Shown: positions 1 through 7,207, counted from the stretch's first letter. The stretch is 8,049 bases of DNA from Bacillota bacterium (GCA_029779375.1 JAKPAR010000366.1:1-8049); one strand, 5' to 3'. Numbers and translations: made by a program. Notes: generated by a model not told the origin, from the sequence alone.

Positions 1-1320
1 GCAAAGGAGGAAATGGCGACTCTTGATATAAATACTCCAAAAGAAAATATGAAAGATTTATTTGAAACTATTGTTAACTATATTCCAGCTCCTGAAGGGG
101 ATGAGGAAGATCCATTGCAAGTTTTAATTTCAACTATTGACTACAATGAGTATGTAGGAAGAATAGGAATTGGTAAAATAGAAAGAGGAACTATTAGCTT
201 AAATCAAGAAGCTATCATAGTCAATCATGAGGAAAAAGACAAAGCTAAAAAGGTTAAAATAACTAAGATATATGAATTTGAAGGACTAAATAGAGTTGAA
301 GTAGAAAGTGCTAAAGTTGGGAGTATCATTGCTGTGACTGGTGTAGAAGGAATTCATATAGGGGATACTATTTGTGATATAAGCACACCGGAACCATTAC
401 CTTTTGTGAAAATTTCAGAGCCAACTATGTCTATGACTTTTTCTGTAAATAATAGTCCTTTTGCTGGTCAAGAAGGAACATTTGTTACTTCAAGACATTT
501 GAGAAATAGATTATTTAAAGAGCTTCAAACCAATGTCAGTTTGAGAGTTGAAGAAACTGACTCTACAGATGCTTTCAAGGTTTCGGGAAGAGGAGAACTT
601 CATCTTTCTGTATTGATAGAAACTATGAGAAGAGAAGGTTATGAATTTCAAGTATCTAAACCACAAGTATTGTTTAAAGAAATAAATGGCAAGAAATATG
701 AGCCAATAGAGACTGTGATTATTGATGTACCTCAAGAATTCATTGGAACAGTTATAGAAAAATTAGGCAAAAGAAAAGGCGAACTTGTTCATATGACTGA
801 ATCTAATGGTGGTTATGCAAGACTTATATTTTCCATACCTGCCAGGGGACTTATAGGCTATAGATCTGAGTTCATGACAGATACAAAAGGAAATGGTATA
901 TTAAATACTGAATTTGATGGATATGCACCTTACAAGGGAGATATTCCTAGTAGATCTATGGGTTCTTTAATTTCATTTGAAACTGGTGAGACAGCAGCGT
1001 ATGGTCTATATGCAGCTCAAGATAGAGGGATTCTTTTTGTTGAACCTGGGACTAAAGTATATGAGGGAATGGTAGTTGGTGCAAATCCAAAAGGGAATGA
1101 TATAGAAGTAAATGTATGTAGAAAAAAACAACAATCAAATGTTAGAGCTGCAGGTTCTGATGAAGCCTTGAGACTTTCACCACCTAAAATTATGTCATTA
1201 GAAGAAGCATTAGAATTTATAGAAGATGATGAATTGATTGAAGTTACTCCAACAAGTTTGAGAATTAGGAAAAGAATATTGGATAGCACAAAAAGATATA
1301 AATCTAAAAAGAATAAATAG
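1..1320 (+). CDS. typA: Ribosome-associated GTPase BipA/TypA, 5'-truncated by the window edge
   Basis: BipA/TypA is a translational GTPase of the EF-G/LepA family that binds the 70S ribosome and supports 50S assembly and growth under stress or cold. The reading frame is open from base 1, so the gene begins upstream; 439 residues remain of a usual ~605. The window starts just after the G domain, at the expected end of the G5 motif (first residues A-K-E-E). Counting from base 1, the EF-Tu-like domain II lies at about 39-130 (LDYN-like TIDYNEYVGRIGIG), the domain III-like region at about 137-225 (GRGELHL at 196-202), the domain V-like region at about 234-310 (ARGLIGYRSEF), and the BipA-specific C-terminal domain after that (NDIEVNVCRKKQ, NVRAAGSDE, EFIEDDELIEVTP). 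No frameshift is seen. EF-G and LepA lack this C-terminal domain, so the assignment is firm. A terminator follows directly. Confidence 0.96.
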   Translation, partial: AKEEMATLDINTPKENMKDLFETIVNYIPAPEGDEEDPLQVLISTIDYNEYVGRIGIGKIERGTISLNQEAIIVNHEEKDKAKKVKITKIYEFEGLNRVEVESAKVGSIIAVTGVEGIHIGDTICDISTPEPLPFVKISEPTMSMTFSVNNSPFAGQEGTFVTSRHLRNRLFKELQTNVSLRVEETDSTDAFKVSGRGELHLSVLIETMRREGYEFQVSKPQVLFKEINGKKYEPIETVIIDVPQEFIGTVIEKLGKRKGELVHMTESNGGYARLIFSIPARGLIGYRSEFMTDTKGNGILNTEFDGYAPYKGDIPSRSMGSLISFETGETAAYGLYAAQDRGILFVEPGTKVYEGMVVGANPKGNDIEVNVCRKKQQSNVRAAGSDEALRLSPPKIMSLEEALEFIEDDELIEVTPTSLRIRKRILDSTKRYKSKKNK

Positions 1321-1333
1321 ATATGAACAGTTT

Positions 1334-1363
1334 AAAAAGGAGCATCAAAGGTGCTCCTTTTTT
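1334..1363 (+). terminator. Intrinsic terminator of typA
   Basis: GGAGCATC (1339-1346) pairs with GGTGCTCC (1350-1357) around an AAA loop, with one T-G wobble. A run of A lies before the stem and a run of six T (1358-1363) after it. It starts about 14 bases past the typA stop codon, separating typA from the envelope genes. Confidence 0.92.
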
Positions 1364-1388
1364 GGCAATTTTAATAATAATGATGATA

Positions 1389-1397
1389 TGGTATAAT
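1389..1397 (+). promoter_or_regulatory. Extended -10 promoter for the cls block
   Basis: TGGTATAAT is a perfect extended -10 element (TG-n-TATAAT), located between the typA terminator and the cls start. The hexamer 17 bases upstream (1369-1374, TTTTAA) is a poor -35 match, which fits dependence on the TG extension. Transcription would start near 1404 and give a leader of about 36 bases. The cls ribosome binding site AGGTGAT is at 1430-1436. Confidence 0.75.
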
Positions 1398-1439
1398 ATA
1401 ATTTATAGTTAGTTTGATAAAAAATGTGTAGGTGATGCC

Positions 1440-2897
1440 ATGAATTATGTTGTTGATGCTTTAAAATGGATAGTAGACAATATTCTTTTAATCAATATTT
1501 TGTTAGCCATACTGTTGGTTTTCTTTGAGAGAAGAAATCCTACTATTACTTGGCTATGGCTTATGATTCTTTTTTTCTTGCCTGGTATTGGATTTTTAAT
1601 TTATCTATTTTTGGGACAAGACTTAAGAAAGAAGAAAATGTTTAAAATTAAAGAAGAAGAAGATGCATATTTTAAAGATATTGTTGCTACTCAAGAAAAG
1701 TTTATTGAAAAGAATAAGTTCAATTACAATGATCCCAAAGTGGTAGAATATGAAGATATTATTCAACTACATCTTATGAGTAGTGAATCTATTTATACTC
1801 AAGACAATGATGTGGAACTATTTTTTTCGGGATTAGATAAATTTAATTCTCTTTTAAAAAGTATAGAGGATGCAAAAGAATATATTCATATGGAATATTA
1901 TATTATTAGAAGTGATACTATTTCAACTCGAATAGTTGAAGCATTGACAAGAAAAGCAAAAGAAGGTGTAGAAGTTAAGTTAATCTATGATGGTATGGGA
2001 GGCAGGACACTGCCAAGAGGATTTTTTAAGGAGTTGATTAGAGCTGGGGGTGAGGTTGCTTGCTTTTTACCACCATTTTCTCCTTATTTGAGTATAAGAA
2101 TTAATTATAGAAATCATAGAAAAATTTGCGTTGTTGATGGTAAAGAAGGATATGTAGGAGGATTTAATATTGGTGATGAATATTTAGGTTATTCTAAAAA
2201 ATTTGGGTATTGGAGAGATACTCATGCAAAGATTAGAGGAACGGCAGTTAAAGGTTTACAATGGAGGTTCTTGCTTGATTGGAGATTTGTATCAGGTAGT
2301 GAGATAGAAATAAGTGAAAAATATTTTCCTAAAATCTCCACTCAAGGTGAAACGGGAATCCAAATAGTTTCATCTGGTCCAGACTCTAAATGGACCAGCA
2401 TCAAAGATGGATATCTTAAAATGATTATAAATGCAAGAAGTAAAGTTTACATTCAAACTCCGTATTTTATACCTGATGACAGTATATTAGAAGCACTAAA
2501 AATAGCAGGACTATCTGGAGTCGATGTGAGGGTTATCATTCCTTCTAAGCCAGATCATCCTTTTGTATATTGGGCTAGTTTGTCTTATATAGGTGAACTT
2601 CTTCAAGCTGGAGTTAAGTTTTATACGTATCAGGAAGGATTTATGCATAGTAAAGTGATTGTCATGGATGATGTAGTTTCATCTGTAGGCACGGCAAATT
2701 TAGACATAAGAAGTTTCAAACTAAATTTTGAAGTAAATGCATTTATTTATGATGAAAATATAAATAAAGAAATAACAGAAAAAATACATGAGGATTTTAA
2801 AAAATGCAAGGAAATCACGATAGAAGAATATGAAAAAAGATCTATTGTTGTAAAATTTAAAGAGTCAGTTTCAAGGCTTTTATCTCCAATTCTTTAA
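1440..2897 (+). CDS. cls: Cardiolipin synthase (phospholipase D superfamily)
   Basis: This enzyme condenses two phosphatidylglycerol molecules into cardiolipin and glycerol at the cytoplasmic membrane. The 485-residue length is normal for ClsA-type bacterial synthases. Two N-terminal membrane segments (about 12-29 and 37-58, the PLDc_N region) are followed by two phospholipase D catalytic motifs, H226-x-K228-x4-D233 (NHRKICVVD, followed by GGFNIGDEY) and H403-x-K405-x4-D410 (MHSKVIVMD, followed by GTANLDIRSF). Both motifs are intact, so the enzyme should be active. The ATG start has the Shine-Dalgarno AGGTGAT ending three bases before it, and the first membrane helix begins soon after. It is the first gene of the plus-strand block; the lipoprotein start follows 46 bases after its stop. 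Several paralogous cls genes are common in Firmicutes, so which paralogue this is cannot be told. Confidence 0.95.
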   Translation: MNYVVDALKWIVDNILLINILLAILLVFFERRNPTITWLWLMILFFLPGIGFLIYLFLGQDLRKKKMFKIKEEEDAYFKDIVATQEKFIEKNKFNYNDPKVVEYEDIIQLHLMSSESIYTQDNDVELFFSGLDKFNSLLKSIEDAKEYIHMEYYIIRSDTISTRIVEALTRKAKEGVEVKLIYDGMGGRTLPRGFFKELIRAGGEVACFLPPFSPYLSIRINYRNHRKICVVDGKEGYVGGFNIGDEYLGYSKKFGYWRDTHAKIRGTAVKGLQWRFLLDWRFVSGSEIEISEKYFPKISTQGETGIQIVSSGPDSKWTSIKDGYLKMIINARSKVYIQTPYFIPDDSILEALKIAGLSGVDVRVIIPSKPDHPFVYWASLSYIGELLQAGVKFYTYQEGFMHSKVIVMDDVVSSVGTANLDIRSFKLNFEVNAFIYDENINKEITEKIHEDFKKCKEITIEEYEKRSIVVKFKESVSRLLSPIL

Positions 2898-2908
2898 CAT
2901 AAAAAAAG

Positions 2909-2936
2909 CATCTCTGGTTATACTAAAACAGAGGTG
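2909..2936 (+). promoter_or_regulatory. Hairpin sequestering the lipoprotein ribosome binding site
   Basis: CATCTCTG (2909-2916) can pair with CAGAGGTG (2929-2936) in an 8-bp stem with one T-G wobble and a 12-base loop. The 3' arm contains most of GAGGTGG (2931-2937), the Shine-Dalgarno of the following gene, whose TTG start is at 2944. No T run follows, so it is not a terminator. The 5' arm begins 11 bases after the cls stop, within or at the edge of the footprint of a ribosome terminating there. The pairing is seen in the sequence; a regulatory role is inferred. Confidence 0.5.
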
Positions 2937-2943
2937 GTAAAGA

Positions 2944-3735
2944 TTGAGAAAAAAAGCTATAGTTTTTTTTAATATAATAGTTGCTTTATTTTTAATTTCT
3001 TCTTGCAAGGGAAATCCTTCTAAAAAGCCAAATGCTTATGAGAAAAAAGATAAGGCTCCTCAAAGTTTAAACTCTATTTTAGAAAATGTGAATTCAATTC
3101 TTAAAGATGTGGAAGAGGTAAAAAAGGTAGCAATTAAGCCTGAATTAAGTGATGAAGATAAAGAAAAGGATTCAAAAAACAAAACTGATGAAAAAAAGAC
3201 ATCAAAAGAGAAAGAGATACAGAAACTTTGGGATAGTATGAATAAAAGTATAAATGATATTCATAAATATTGGAATGTGTATGAAATTGAAGGAGCTAAA
3301 AAAGGTATTACTGCTGATAGTACTTTTAAGTTTGAGGAAAGTATAAATTCTTTGACACTTGCTATTGAAAATAGGGACAGTTTCAATATATTAAATAGTG
3401 GTAGTGAAGTATATAAAAATTTATCATCTTTTTTTGATTTATATAAAGATGAAATAAAAGGTGATATAAGCAAAATAAAATATTGTGTTTATAAAGCTTA
3501 TTTGATAGCAGAAAAGGGAGAGATAGATGCTTCTAAAGAAGTTTTGACAGAAGCGGAAAATTATATAAATAATATGAGAATTAAATTGACTAAAGACAAG
3601 GAAAAAAGCAAAAATGTAGATAAAATTAGTTTTTCCATTCAAGATATGAAAGAAGTGCTAAAACTAAACAACAGCAACTTACTTAAGATAAAGAGGGATA
3701 TAGTGCTTAAAAATCTTGAGACATTAGAAAAATAA
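2944..3735 (+). CDS. Putative lipoprotein of unknown function
   Basis: A 263-residue secreted lipoprotein whose family I do not recognise. The N-terminus is a type II signal peptide: RKK, a hydrophobic core (about 5-18) and the lipobox I-S-S-C with the lipidated cysteine at 21, so it should be anchored on the outer face of the membrane. Residues 40-65 look helical (LENVNSILKDVEEVKK). Residues 69-91 are a very Lys/Asp/Glu-rich linker. A helical domain from about 92 to the end contains EIQKLWDSMNKSIND, INSLTLAIENRD and a helix pair around 175-215, reminiscent of helical-repeat scaffolds but without a clear repeat. The start must be TTG at 2944: an in-frame TAA lies two codons upstream, and the next Met is residue 99, beyond the signal peptide. 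A good Shine-Dalgarno (GAGGTGG) precedes it, inside a possible hairpin. It probably shares a transcript with cls. Confidence 0.85.
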   Translation: MRKKAIVFFNIIVALFLISSCKGNPSKKPNAYEKKDKAPQSLNSILENVNSILKDVEEVKKVAIKPELSDEDKEKDSKNKTDEKKTSKEKEIQKLWDSMNKSINDIHKYWNVYEIEGAKKGITADSTFKFEESINSLTLAIENRDSFNILNSGSEVYKNLSSFFDLYKDEIKGDISKIKYCVYKAYLIAEKGEIDASKEVLTEAENYINNMRIKLTKDKEKSKNVDKISFSIQDMKEVLKLNNSNLLKIKRDIVLKNLETLEK

Positions 3736-3763
3736 TGTCAATTTAACGATGTTGTGGTATACT
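3735..3763 (+). promoter_or_regulatory. Promoter before the aminotransferase gene
   Basis: TATACT at 3758-3763 is preceded by TGG, making an extended -10. ATGTCA at 3735-3740 matches four of six -35 bases with an exact 17-base spacer. The -35 overlaps the last base of the lipoprotein stop codon. It would allow the aminotransferase and flippase-like genes to be expressed apart from cls. No terminator lies between them, so read-through is also expected. Confidence 0.65.
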
Positions 3764-3780
3764 TTATTTTAGAAAAACAA

Positions 3781-3805
3781 GGGGGTAGATATGAGTGAAA
3801 AATGA
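3781..3805 (+). promoter_or_regulatory. Ribosome binding site with overlapping ATG mini-frame and GTG start
   Basis: The Shine-Dalgarno GGGGGT (3781-3786) is followed by ATG at 3791 and GTG at 3795. The ATG frame codes only M-S-E-K and stops at TGA (3803-3805). The GTG frame gives the aminotransferase and is preceded directly by an in-frame TGA (3792-3794). Both starts lie within usable distance of the binding site (4 and 8 bases). Removing one A from the five-A run at 3798-3802 would put the ATG in frame as M-S-E-N-E-A-I-R-D. Confidence 0.6.
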
Positions 3806-4652
3806 AGCTATTAGAGACTATATTGTTATGAATGGAGAAATTATTGCAAATGGAGAAACAAATGTATTTGAGGATATAAACAAGCCTCCTATTTATGAAG
3901 TTATAAGAGTTATAAAAGGGATACCACTTTTTTTAGAAGAACATTTAGAAAGAATGAGAAAATCATCAGCTATTGTTGGTTATACAATATATAGAACTGA
4001 TGATGAAATAAAAGAGGATATAAAAAAATTAATAAATAAAAACAATGTTAAAAATTTAAATATAAAATTGCTGTGTACTGAAATTCAAGGGAGAGGACAA
4101 GTTTTTTTAGCTTATTTTATAAAAAGCTATTATCCAGAACCAAGGGTTTATATGGAAGGCATTCATACTATTTTATATCATTTTGAAAGAGAAAATCCAA
4201 ATGCTAAGATACTAAATGTTTCTTTTAAAGAGGATGTGAATAGAAAAATAGAAGAAAATAATGCTTTTGAAGCACTTCTTGTGAATAAAGATGGGTATAT
4301 AACTGAAGGGAGTAGATCTAATATATTTTTTGTAAAAGATGAAGTGCTTTATACTGCTCCTAAGGGAGATGTGCTTTTAGGAGTCACAAGAAATCATATA
4401 ATGGAAGTTTGCAAAAAATTAGGTTTAAAAGTTATAGAGGAAAATATTCATATAGAAGATTTATCTAAAATAAAAGGAGCTTTTATGACGGGTACATCAG
4501 TCAATGTACTTCCAATTAGAAGTATAGATGAAAAAAAATATGATTCTGTTGACAACGAAATAATAAAAGCTGTAAGTAATGGATATTTAAAAGAGATGGA
4601 AGAATACCTAGAAATAAATAGCCAAAAATATGTAGCAAATAAAGAAAATTAA
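3795..4652 (+). CDS. Class IV PLP-dependent aminotransferase
   Basis: A fold-type IV pyridoxal-phosphate enzyme of the group holding branched-chain aminotransferase (IlvE), D-amino acid aminotransferase and aminodeoxychorismate lyase; 285 residues is typical. The Schiff-base lysine is most likely K138 (NAKILN), since the distance to the EALL strand equals that in Bacillus D-amino acid aminotransferase as I recall it. The cofactor-binding ITEGSRSN (E171), GVTR (196-199) and MTGTSVNVLPI (231-241) are all present, as is the N-terminal PLFLEEHLERM (44-54). The substrate cannot be read from sequence: the R-x-H carboxylate trap of D-amino acid aminotransferases is not seen at the expected strand (LCTEIQGRGQVF). 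The start is GTG, because an in-frame TGA abuts it upstream; the next Met, residue 12, would remove the first beta strand. The next gene follows after 29 bases and is probably co-transcribed. Confidence 0.88.
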   Translation: MKNEAIRDYIVMNGEIIANGETNVFEDINKPPIYEVIRVIKGIPLFLEEHLERMRKSSAIVGYTIYRTDDEIKEDIKKLINKNNVKNLNIKLLCTEIQGRGQVFLAYFIKSYYPEPRVYMEGIHTILYHFERENPNAKILNVSFKEDVNRKIEENNAFEALLVNKDGYITEGSRSNIFFVKDEVLYTAPKGDVLLGVTRNHIMEVCKKLGLKVIEENIHIEDLSKIKGAFMTGTSVNVLPIRSIDEKKYDSVDNEIIKAVSNGYLKEMEEYLEINSQKYVANKEN

Positions 4653-4681
4653 ATCTTATATTAGGAGAAGGTTAGAAATTT

Positions 4682-5704
4682 ATGGATAAGAAAAAAATTA
4701 ATTATTTATTTGGAATTCTTATTACCAGTGTGACTCTTGTTATAATTCTGACTAGTGAAAATTTAAAAGACTTGCCTGGACTTATAAGTAATACAAATAT
4801 GATGTATTTGGCTTTAGCTTTAAGCATGATGTTGGGAGATTGGATTTTTGATGGATTAATATTGAACAGCATCACAAAAACGGTTTATGGAAAGTTTAGC
4901 TATTTTAAATCCTTGAAAATTGCAATTATAGGCCAATACTATAGTGCAATTACTCCTTTTTCAACAGGGGGGCAACCAGTTCAGGTATATTTGATGAGTA
5001 AGGAAGATATATCAGTTCCCAAAGGCTCATTAATACTTTTCAATAAATTCATAATATATCAAATGGCAGTAACTCTTTATTCTCTTGTAATGTTTATGTT
5101 GAAATTGAGTTTTATATTTAGCAAAGCTAAAGGGGCACTTCCATTTGTTATAGTAGGTTTTGTTCTAAATCTATTAGTGCTAGTTGGAATAATTTTATTA
5201 TTTTATAGACCAGAATGGATAAAACCTATAGTACTGTATGTTTATAAATTTTTAAACAAGATTAAAATCATGAAAGATATTGATAAATATGTAAATAGAT
5301 TAGATACAGCAATGGAAGAGTATATGCAAAGCGTAGAAAAAATAAAAGAAAATAGGAAGAATGCAGTACTTCTATTGATTCTCAATATAATAGAGTTAAC
5401 TTTTTATTTTAGTATAACTTATTTTGTATATTTAGCATTAGGGCTTAATGAAGCAACATTTATAGACATTATAGCTATACAGTCACTAGTTTATATGGCA
5501 GCTTCTTATATTCCAACTCCAGGAACGGCAGGAGCTTCAGAAGGTGGATATTACTTGCTATTTAAGCCTTTGTTTTCATCAGGACTAATAGTATATGCTC
5601 TACTTCTTTGGAGAGCTATAAGCTATTATTTTAAAATAATAATTACAGGTATTGTGACACTTGTTGACCATATAATGAGGAAAAGAAAAAAAGTGGCAAT
5701 ATAA
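4682..5704 (+). CDS. Flippase-like integral membrane protein, LPG_synthase_TM/UPF0104 family
   Basis: A 340-residue polytopic protein resembling the membrane domain of MprF, which flips aminoacylated phosphatidylglycerol, and the stand-alone UPF0104/AglD/YbhN-type proteins. About eight hydrophobic segments are seen (near 8-24, 38-58, 79-97, 117-140, 152-175, 228-254, 262-279, 302-327). The family signatures are GQYYSAITPFSTGGQP (84-99) and PTPGTAGASEGGY (278-290). The soluble aminoacyl-tRNA-dependent synthase domain of full MprF is absent, so aminoacylation is not expected from this protein; a lipid or polyprenyl-linked substrate is inferred only from the family. A charged loop (about 192-227) separates the two halves. 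The ATG start has AGGAGAAGG at 4663-4671. It is the last gene of the plus-strand block, and its stop codon overlaps the terminator's A run. Confidence 0.88.
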   Translation: MDKKKINYLFGILITSVTLVIILTSENLKDLPGLISNTNMMYLALALSMMLGDWIFDGLILNSITKTVYGKFSYFKSLKIAIIGQYYSAITPFSTGGQPVQVYLMSKEDISVPKGSLILFNKFIIYQMAVTLYSLVMFMLKLSFIFSKAKGALPFVIVGFVLNLLVLVGIILLFYRPEWIKPIVLYVYKFLNKIKIMKDIDKYVNRLDTAMEEYMQSVEKIKENRKNAVLLLILNIIELTFYFSITYFVYLALGLNEATFIDIIAIQSLVYMAASYIPTPGTAGASEGGYYLLFKPLFSSGLIVYALLLWRAISYYFKIIITGIVTLVDHIMRKRKKVAI

Positions 5705-5737
5705 AAAAGTGCAGTTGTTTTTAAGCTGCACTTTTTT
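5703..5737. terminator. Bidirectional intrinsic terminator between the flippase-like gene and pepT
   Basis: GTGCAG (5709-5714) pairs with CTGCAC (5726-5731). Six A precede the stem and six T follow it, so the hairpin has a T tract on both strands. It ends the plus-strand block, overlapping the flippase-like stop codon, and also serves pepT, whose stop on the minus strand lies 16 bases away. Confidence 0.93.
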
Positions 5738-5753
5738 ATGAGTTGCAAGTATT

Positions 5754-6986
5754 TTAAGCTATAGTTATATCATTGTTCAATTCTACTATTTTAAGTATGA
5801 CTTCAACTGCTTTTTCCATAGCAAAAGTAGGAATATATTCAAATTTTCCGTGGAAATTGTGTCCACCAGTAAATAGGTTTGGACAAGGAAGTCCCATATA
5901 TGAAAGCCTAGCTCCATCAGTGCCACCTCTTATAGGATTAATCAAAGGTTCAACTCCTACTTCCTCCATAGCCCTTTTAGCTATATTTACTATATGCATT
6001 ACAGGTTCGATTTTTTCTTTCATATTGTAATATTGATCTTTCATTTCGATTGATAAAATATTTCCATATTTTATATTTAAAAAATTAACTATTTCATTTA
6101 TAAGATTCTTTTTTTGCTCAAATTTATCCCTATTGTGGTCTCTAATTATATATTCAATTGTAGTATATTCCACTGTCCCTTCCATGCCCACAAGATGGAA
6201 AAAGCCTTCATATTCTTCAGTATATTCTGGTCTTTCATTTACAGGTAGCATACTATTTAATTCCATAGCTACAATCATAGAATTTATCATCTTGTTTTTT
6301 GCAGAACCTGGATGTACATTTCTACCTTGTATTTGAATTTTAACTCCTGCTGCATTGAAATTTTCGTATTCAAGTTCTCCCAAAGGGCCACCATCAACAG
6401 TATATGCATATTTAGCATTAAACTTATCTACATCAAAATGATCTGCACCACTACCTATTTCTTCATCAGGGGTAAAGCCTATTTTTATAGTCCCATGAGG
6501 TATTTGTGGGTTTTGGATCAAATATTCCATTGCTGTAACTATCTCAGCTATTCCAGCTTTGTCATCTGCCCCTAGAAGCGTAGTTCCATCAGTTGTTATA
6601 ATTTCTTTTCCAATATAAAGTTTAAGTTCAGGGAAATCATCTGGTGATAGTACAATGTTTGTGGATTTATTGAGGATAATATCTCCTCCATCGTAGTTTT
6701 TGATTATTTTAGGATTTATATTTTTTCCCGACATATCTGGACTCGTATCCATATGTGAAATAAAACCTATAGTTGGAACTTGTTTGTCAATATTAGAAGG
6801 TAAAGTTGCCATAACATATCCATTTTTATCAACAGATACATCTGAAAGCCCCAATTCTTTAAGTTCTTTTCCCAACTCTTTTGCAAATACAATTTGATTT
6901 TCAGTACTAGGAACAGTATTTGAATCTTCACATGATGTAGTTTCATACTTTACATATCTTAAAAAACGTTCAACAACATTAGACAT
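5754..6986 (-). CDS. pepT: Peptidase T (tripeptide aminopeptidase, M20B)
   Basis: A cytoplasmic dinuclear zinc aminopeptidase that removes the N-terminal residue from tripeptides, completing intracellular peptide use. The 410-residue length matches PepT. The metal and catalytic residues are all visible: H78 and D80 in SHMDTSPD, the bridging Asp in LLGADDKAG (141 or 142), the catalytic Glu pair in PDEEIG (175-176), D198 in VDGG, and H379 in [26 protein letters not shown] (350-365) and [16 protein letters not shown] (221-236, dimerisation-domain region) are also typical of the family. The minus-strand ATG has a perfect AGGAGG eight bases upstream. It is a single-gene unit, divergent from the Spo0E-like gene and convergent with the envelope block. 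Carboxypeptidase G2 and PepV-type M20 relatives differ in these signatures, so the call is firm. Confidence 0.97.
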   Translation of the reverse strand: MSNVVERFLRYVKYETTSCEDSNTVPSTENQIVFAKELGKELKELGLSDVSVDKNGYVMATLPSNIDKQVPTIGFISHMDTSPDMSGKNINPKIIKNYDGGDIILNKSTNIVLSPDDFPELKLYIGKEIITTDGTTLLGADDKAGIAEIVTAMEYLIQNPQIPHGTIKIGFTPDEEIGSGADHFDVDKFNAKYAYTVDGGPLGELEYENFNAAGVKIQIQGRNVHPGSAKNKMINSMIVAMELNSMLPVNERPEYTEEYEGFFHLVGMEGTVEYTTIEYIIRDHNRDKFEQKKNLINEIVNFLNIKYGNILSIEMKDQYYNMKEKIEPVMHIVNIAKRAMEEVGVEPLINPIRGGTDGARLSYMGLPCPNLFTGGHNFHGKFEYIPTFAMEKAVEVILKIVELNNDITIA

Positions 6987-6994
6987 ATTTCTAG

Positions 6995-7000
6995 CCTCCT
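6995..7000 (-). promoter_or_regulatory. Consensus ribosome binding site of pepT
   Basis: The plus strand reads CCTCCT, which is AGGAGG on the minus strand, eight bases before the pepT ATG at 6986. It fixes that start and suggests efficient translation. Confidence 0.9.
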
Positions 7001-7019
7001 AAAAGATATTATATATACA

Positions 7020-7048
7020 ATTATACTATTCTTTTTTAAAAATAGAAA
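7020..7048 (-). promoter_or_regulatory. Probable pepT promoter
   Basis: On the minus strand a perfect TATAAT lies at 7025-7020, 33 bases before the pepT start codon. The hexamer 17 bases upstream (7048-7043, TTTCTA) matches only three of six -35 bases. The -10 is convincing by position and sequence; the -35 is weak. Confidence 0.5.
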
Positions 7049-7138
7049 CTAATGTACCAAATAAGTCAAAAATGATAGTAAAAAATAAGATTATGTAAAA
7101 TAAAAGGGAAAAATTTTTATGATTTTTTGTTTTAAAAT

Positions 7139-7147
7139 TGTTATAAT
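7139..7147 (+). promoter_or_regulatory. Distal candidate promoter of the Spo0E-like gene
   Basis: TGTTATAAT is a full extended -10 element. The hexamer 17 bases upstream (7119-7124, ATGATT) matches three of six -35 bases. Transcription would start near 7154 and carry a leader of about 110 bases that includes a small hairpin. In such AT-rich DNA a chance match is possible. Confidence 0.4.
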
Positions 7148-7163
7148 TATAAGGTATGTTAAA

Positions 7164-7177
7164 TGCAGTTAGCTGCA
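7164..7177 (+). other. Small hairpin in the Spo0E-like gene leader
   Basis: TGCAG (7164-7168) and CTGCA (7173-7177) form a 5-bp stem with a TTAG loop. It is a GC-rich island in very AT-rich DNA between the two candidate promoters. No T run follows directly, so it is not an intrinsic terminator. It could be an mRNA structure or part of a DNA-binding palindrome. Confidence 0.3.
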
Positions 7178-7207
7178 AAATAAGATATTTTTATAACTAT
7201 GGTTATT

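Noticed and set aside
511..1289. Minus-strand open frames inside bipA (511-735 and 1017-1289)
   Set aside because: They lie antisense to a well-conserved gene, lack recognisable domains and have odd Ser/Phe-rich composition.
13..1320. BipA reading frame taken as starting at ATG 13
   Set aside because: The frame is open to base 1, and BipA needs an upstream G domain, so this is an internal Met of a truncated gene.
3261..3642. Minus-strand open frames inside the lipoprotein gene
   Set aside because: Phe/Ile/Tyr-rich translations are what antisense of a Lys-rich, AT-rich gene gives; no start signals were seen.
5773..6897. Four plus-strand open frames inside pepT
   Set aside because: Antisense shadows of an intact, fully motif-matched peptidase gene.
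7050..7140. Possible riboswitch or small RNA in the AT-rich pepT/Spo0E-like spacer
   Set aside because: Apart from promoter-like elements I see no conserved riboswitch core, no terminator and no long pairing; simple A/T runs explain it.
7164..7177. Leader hairpin read as an intrinsic terminator
   Set aside because: The stem is only 5 bp and is followed by AAATAAGA, not a T run.
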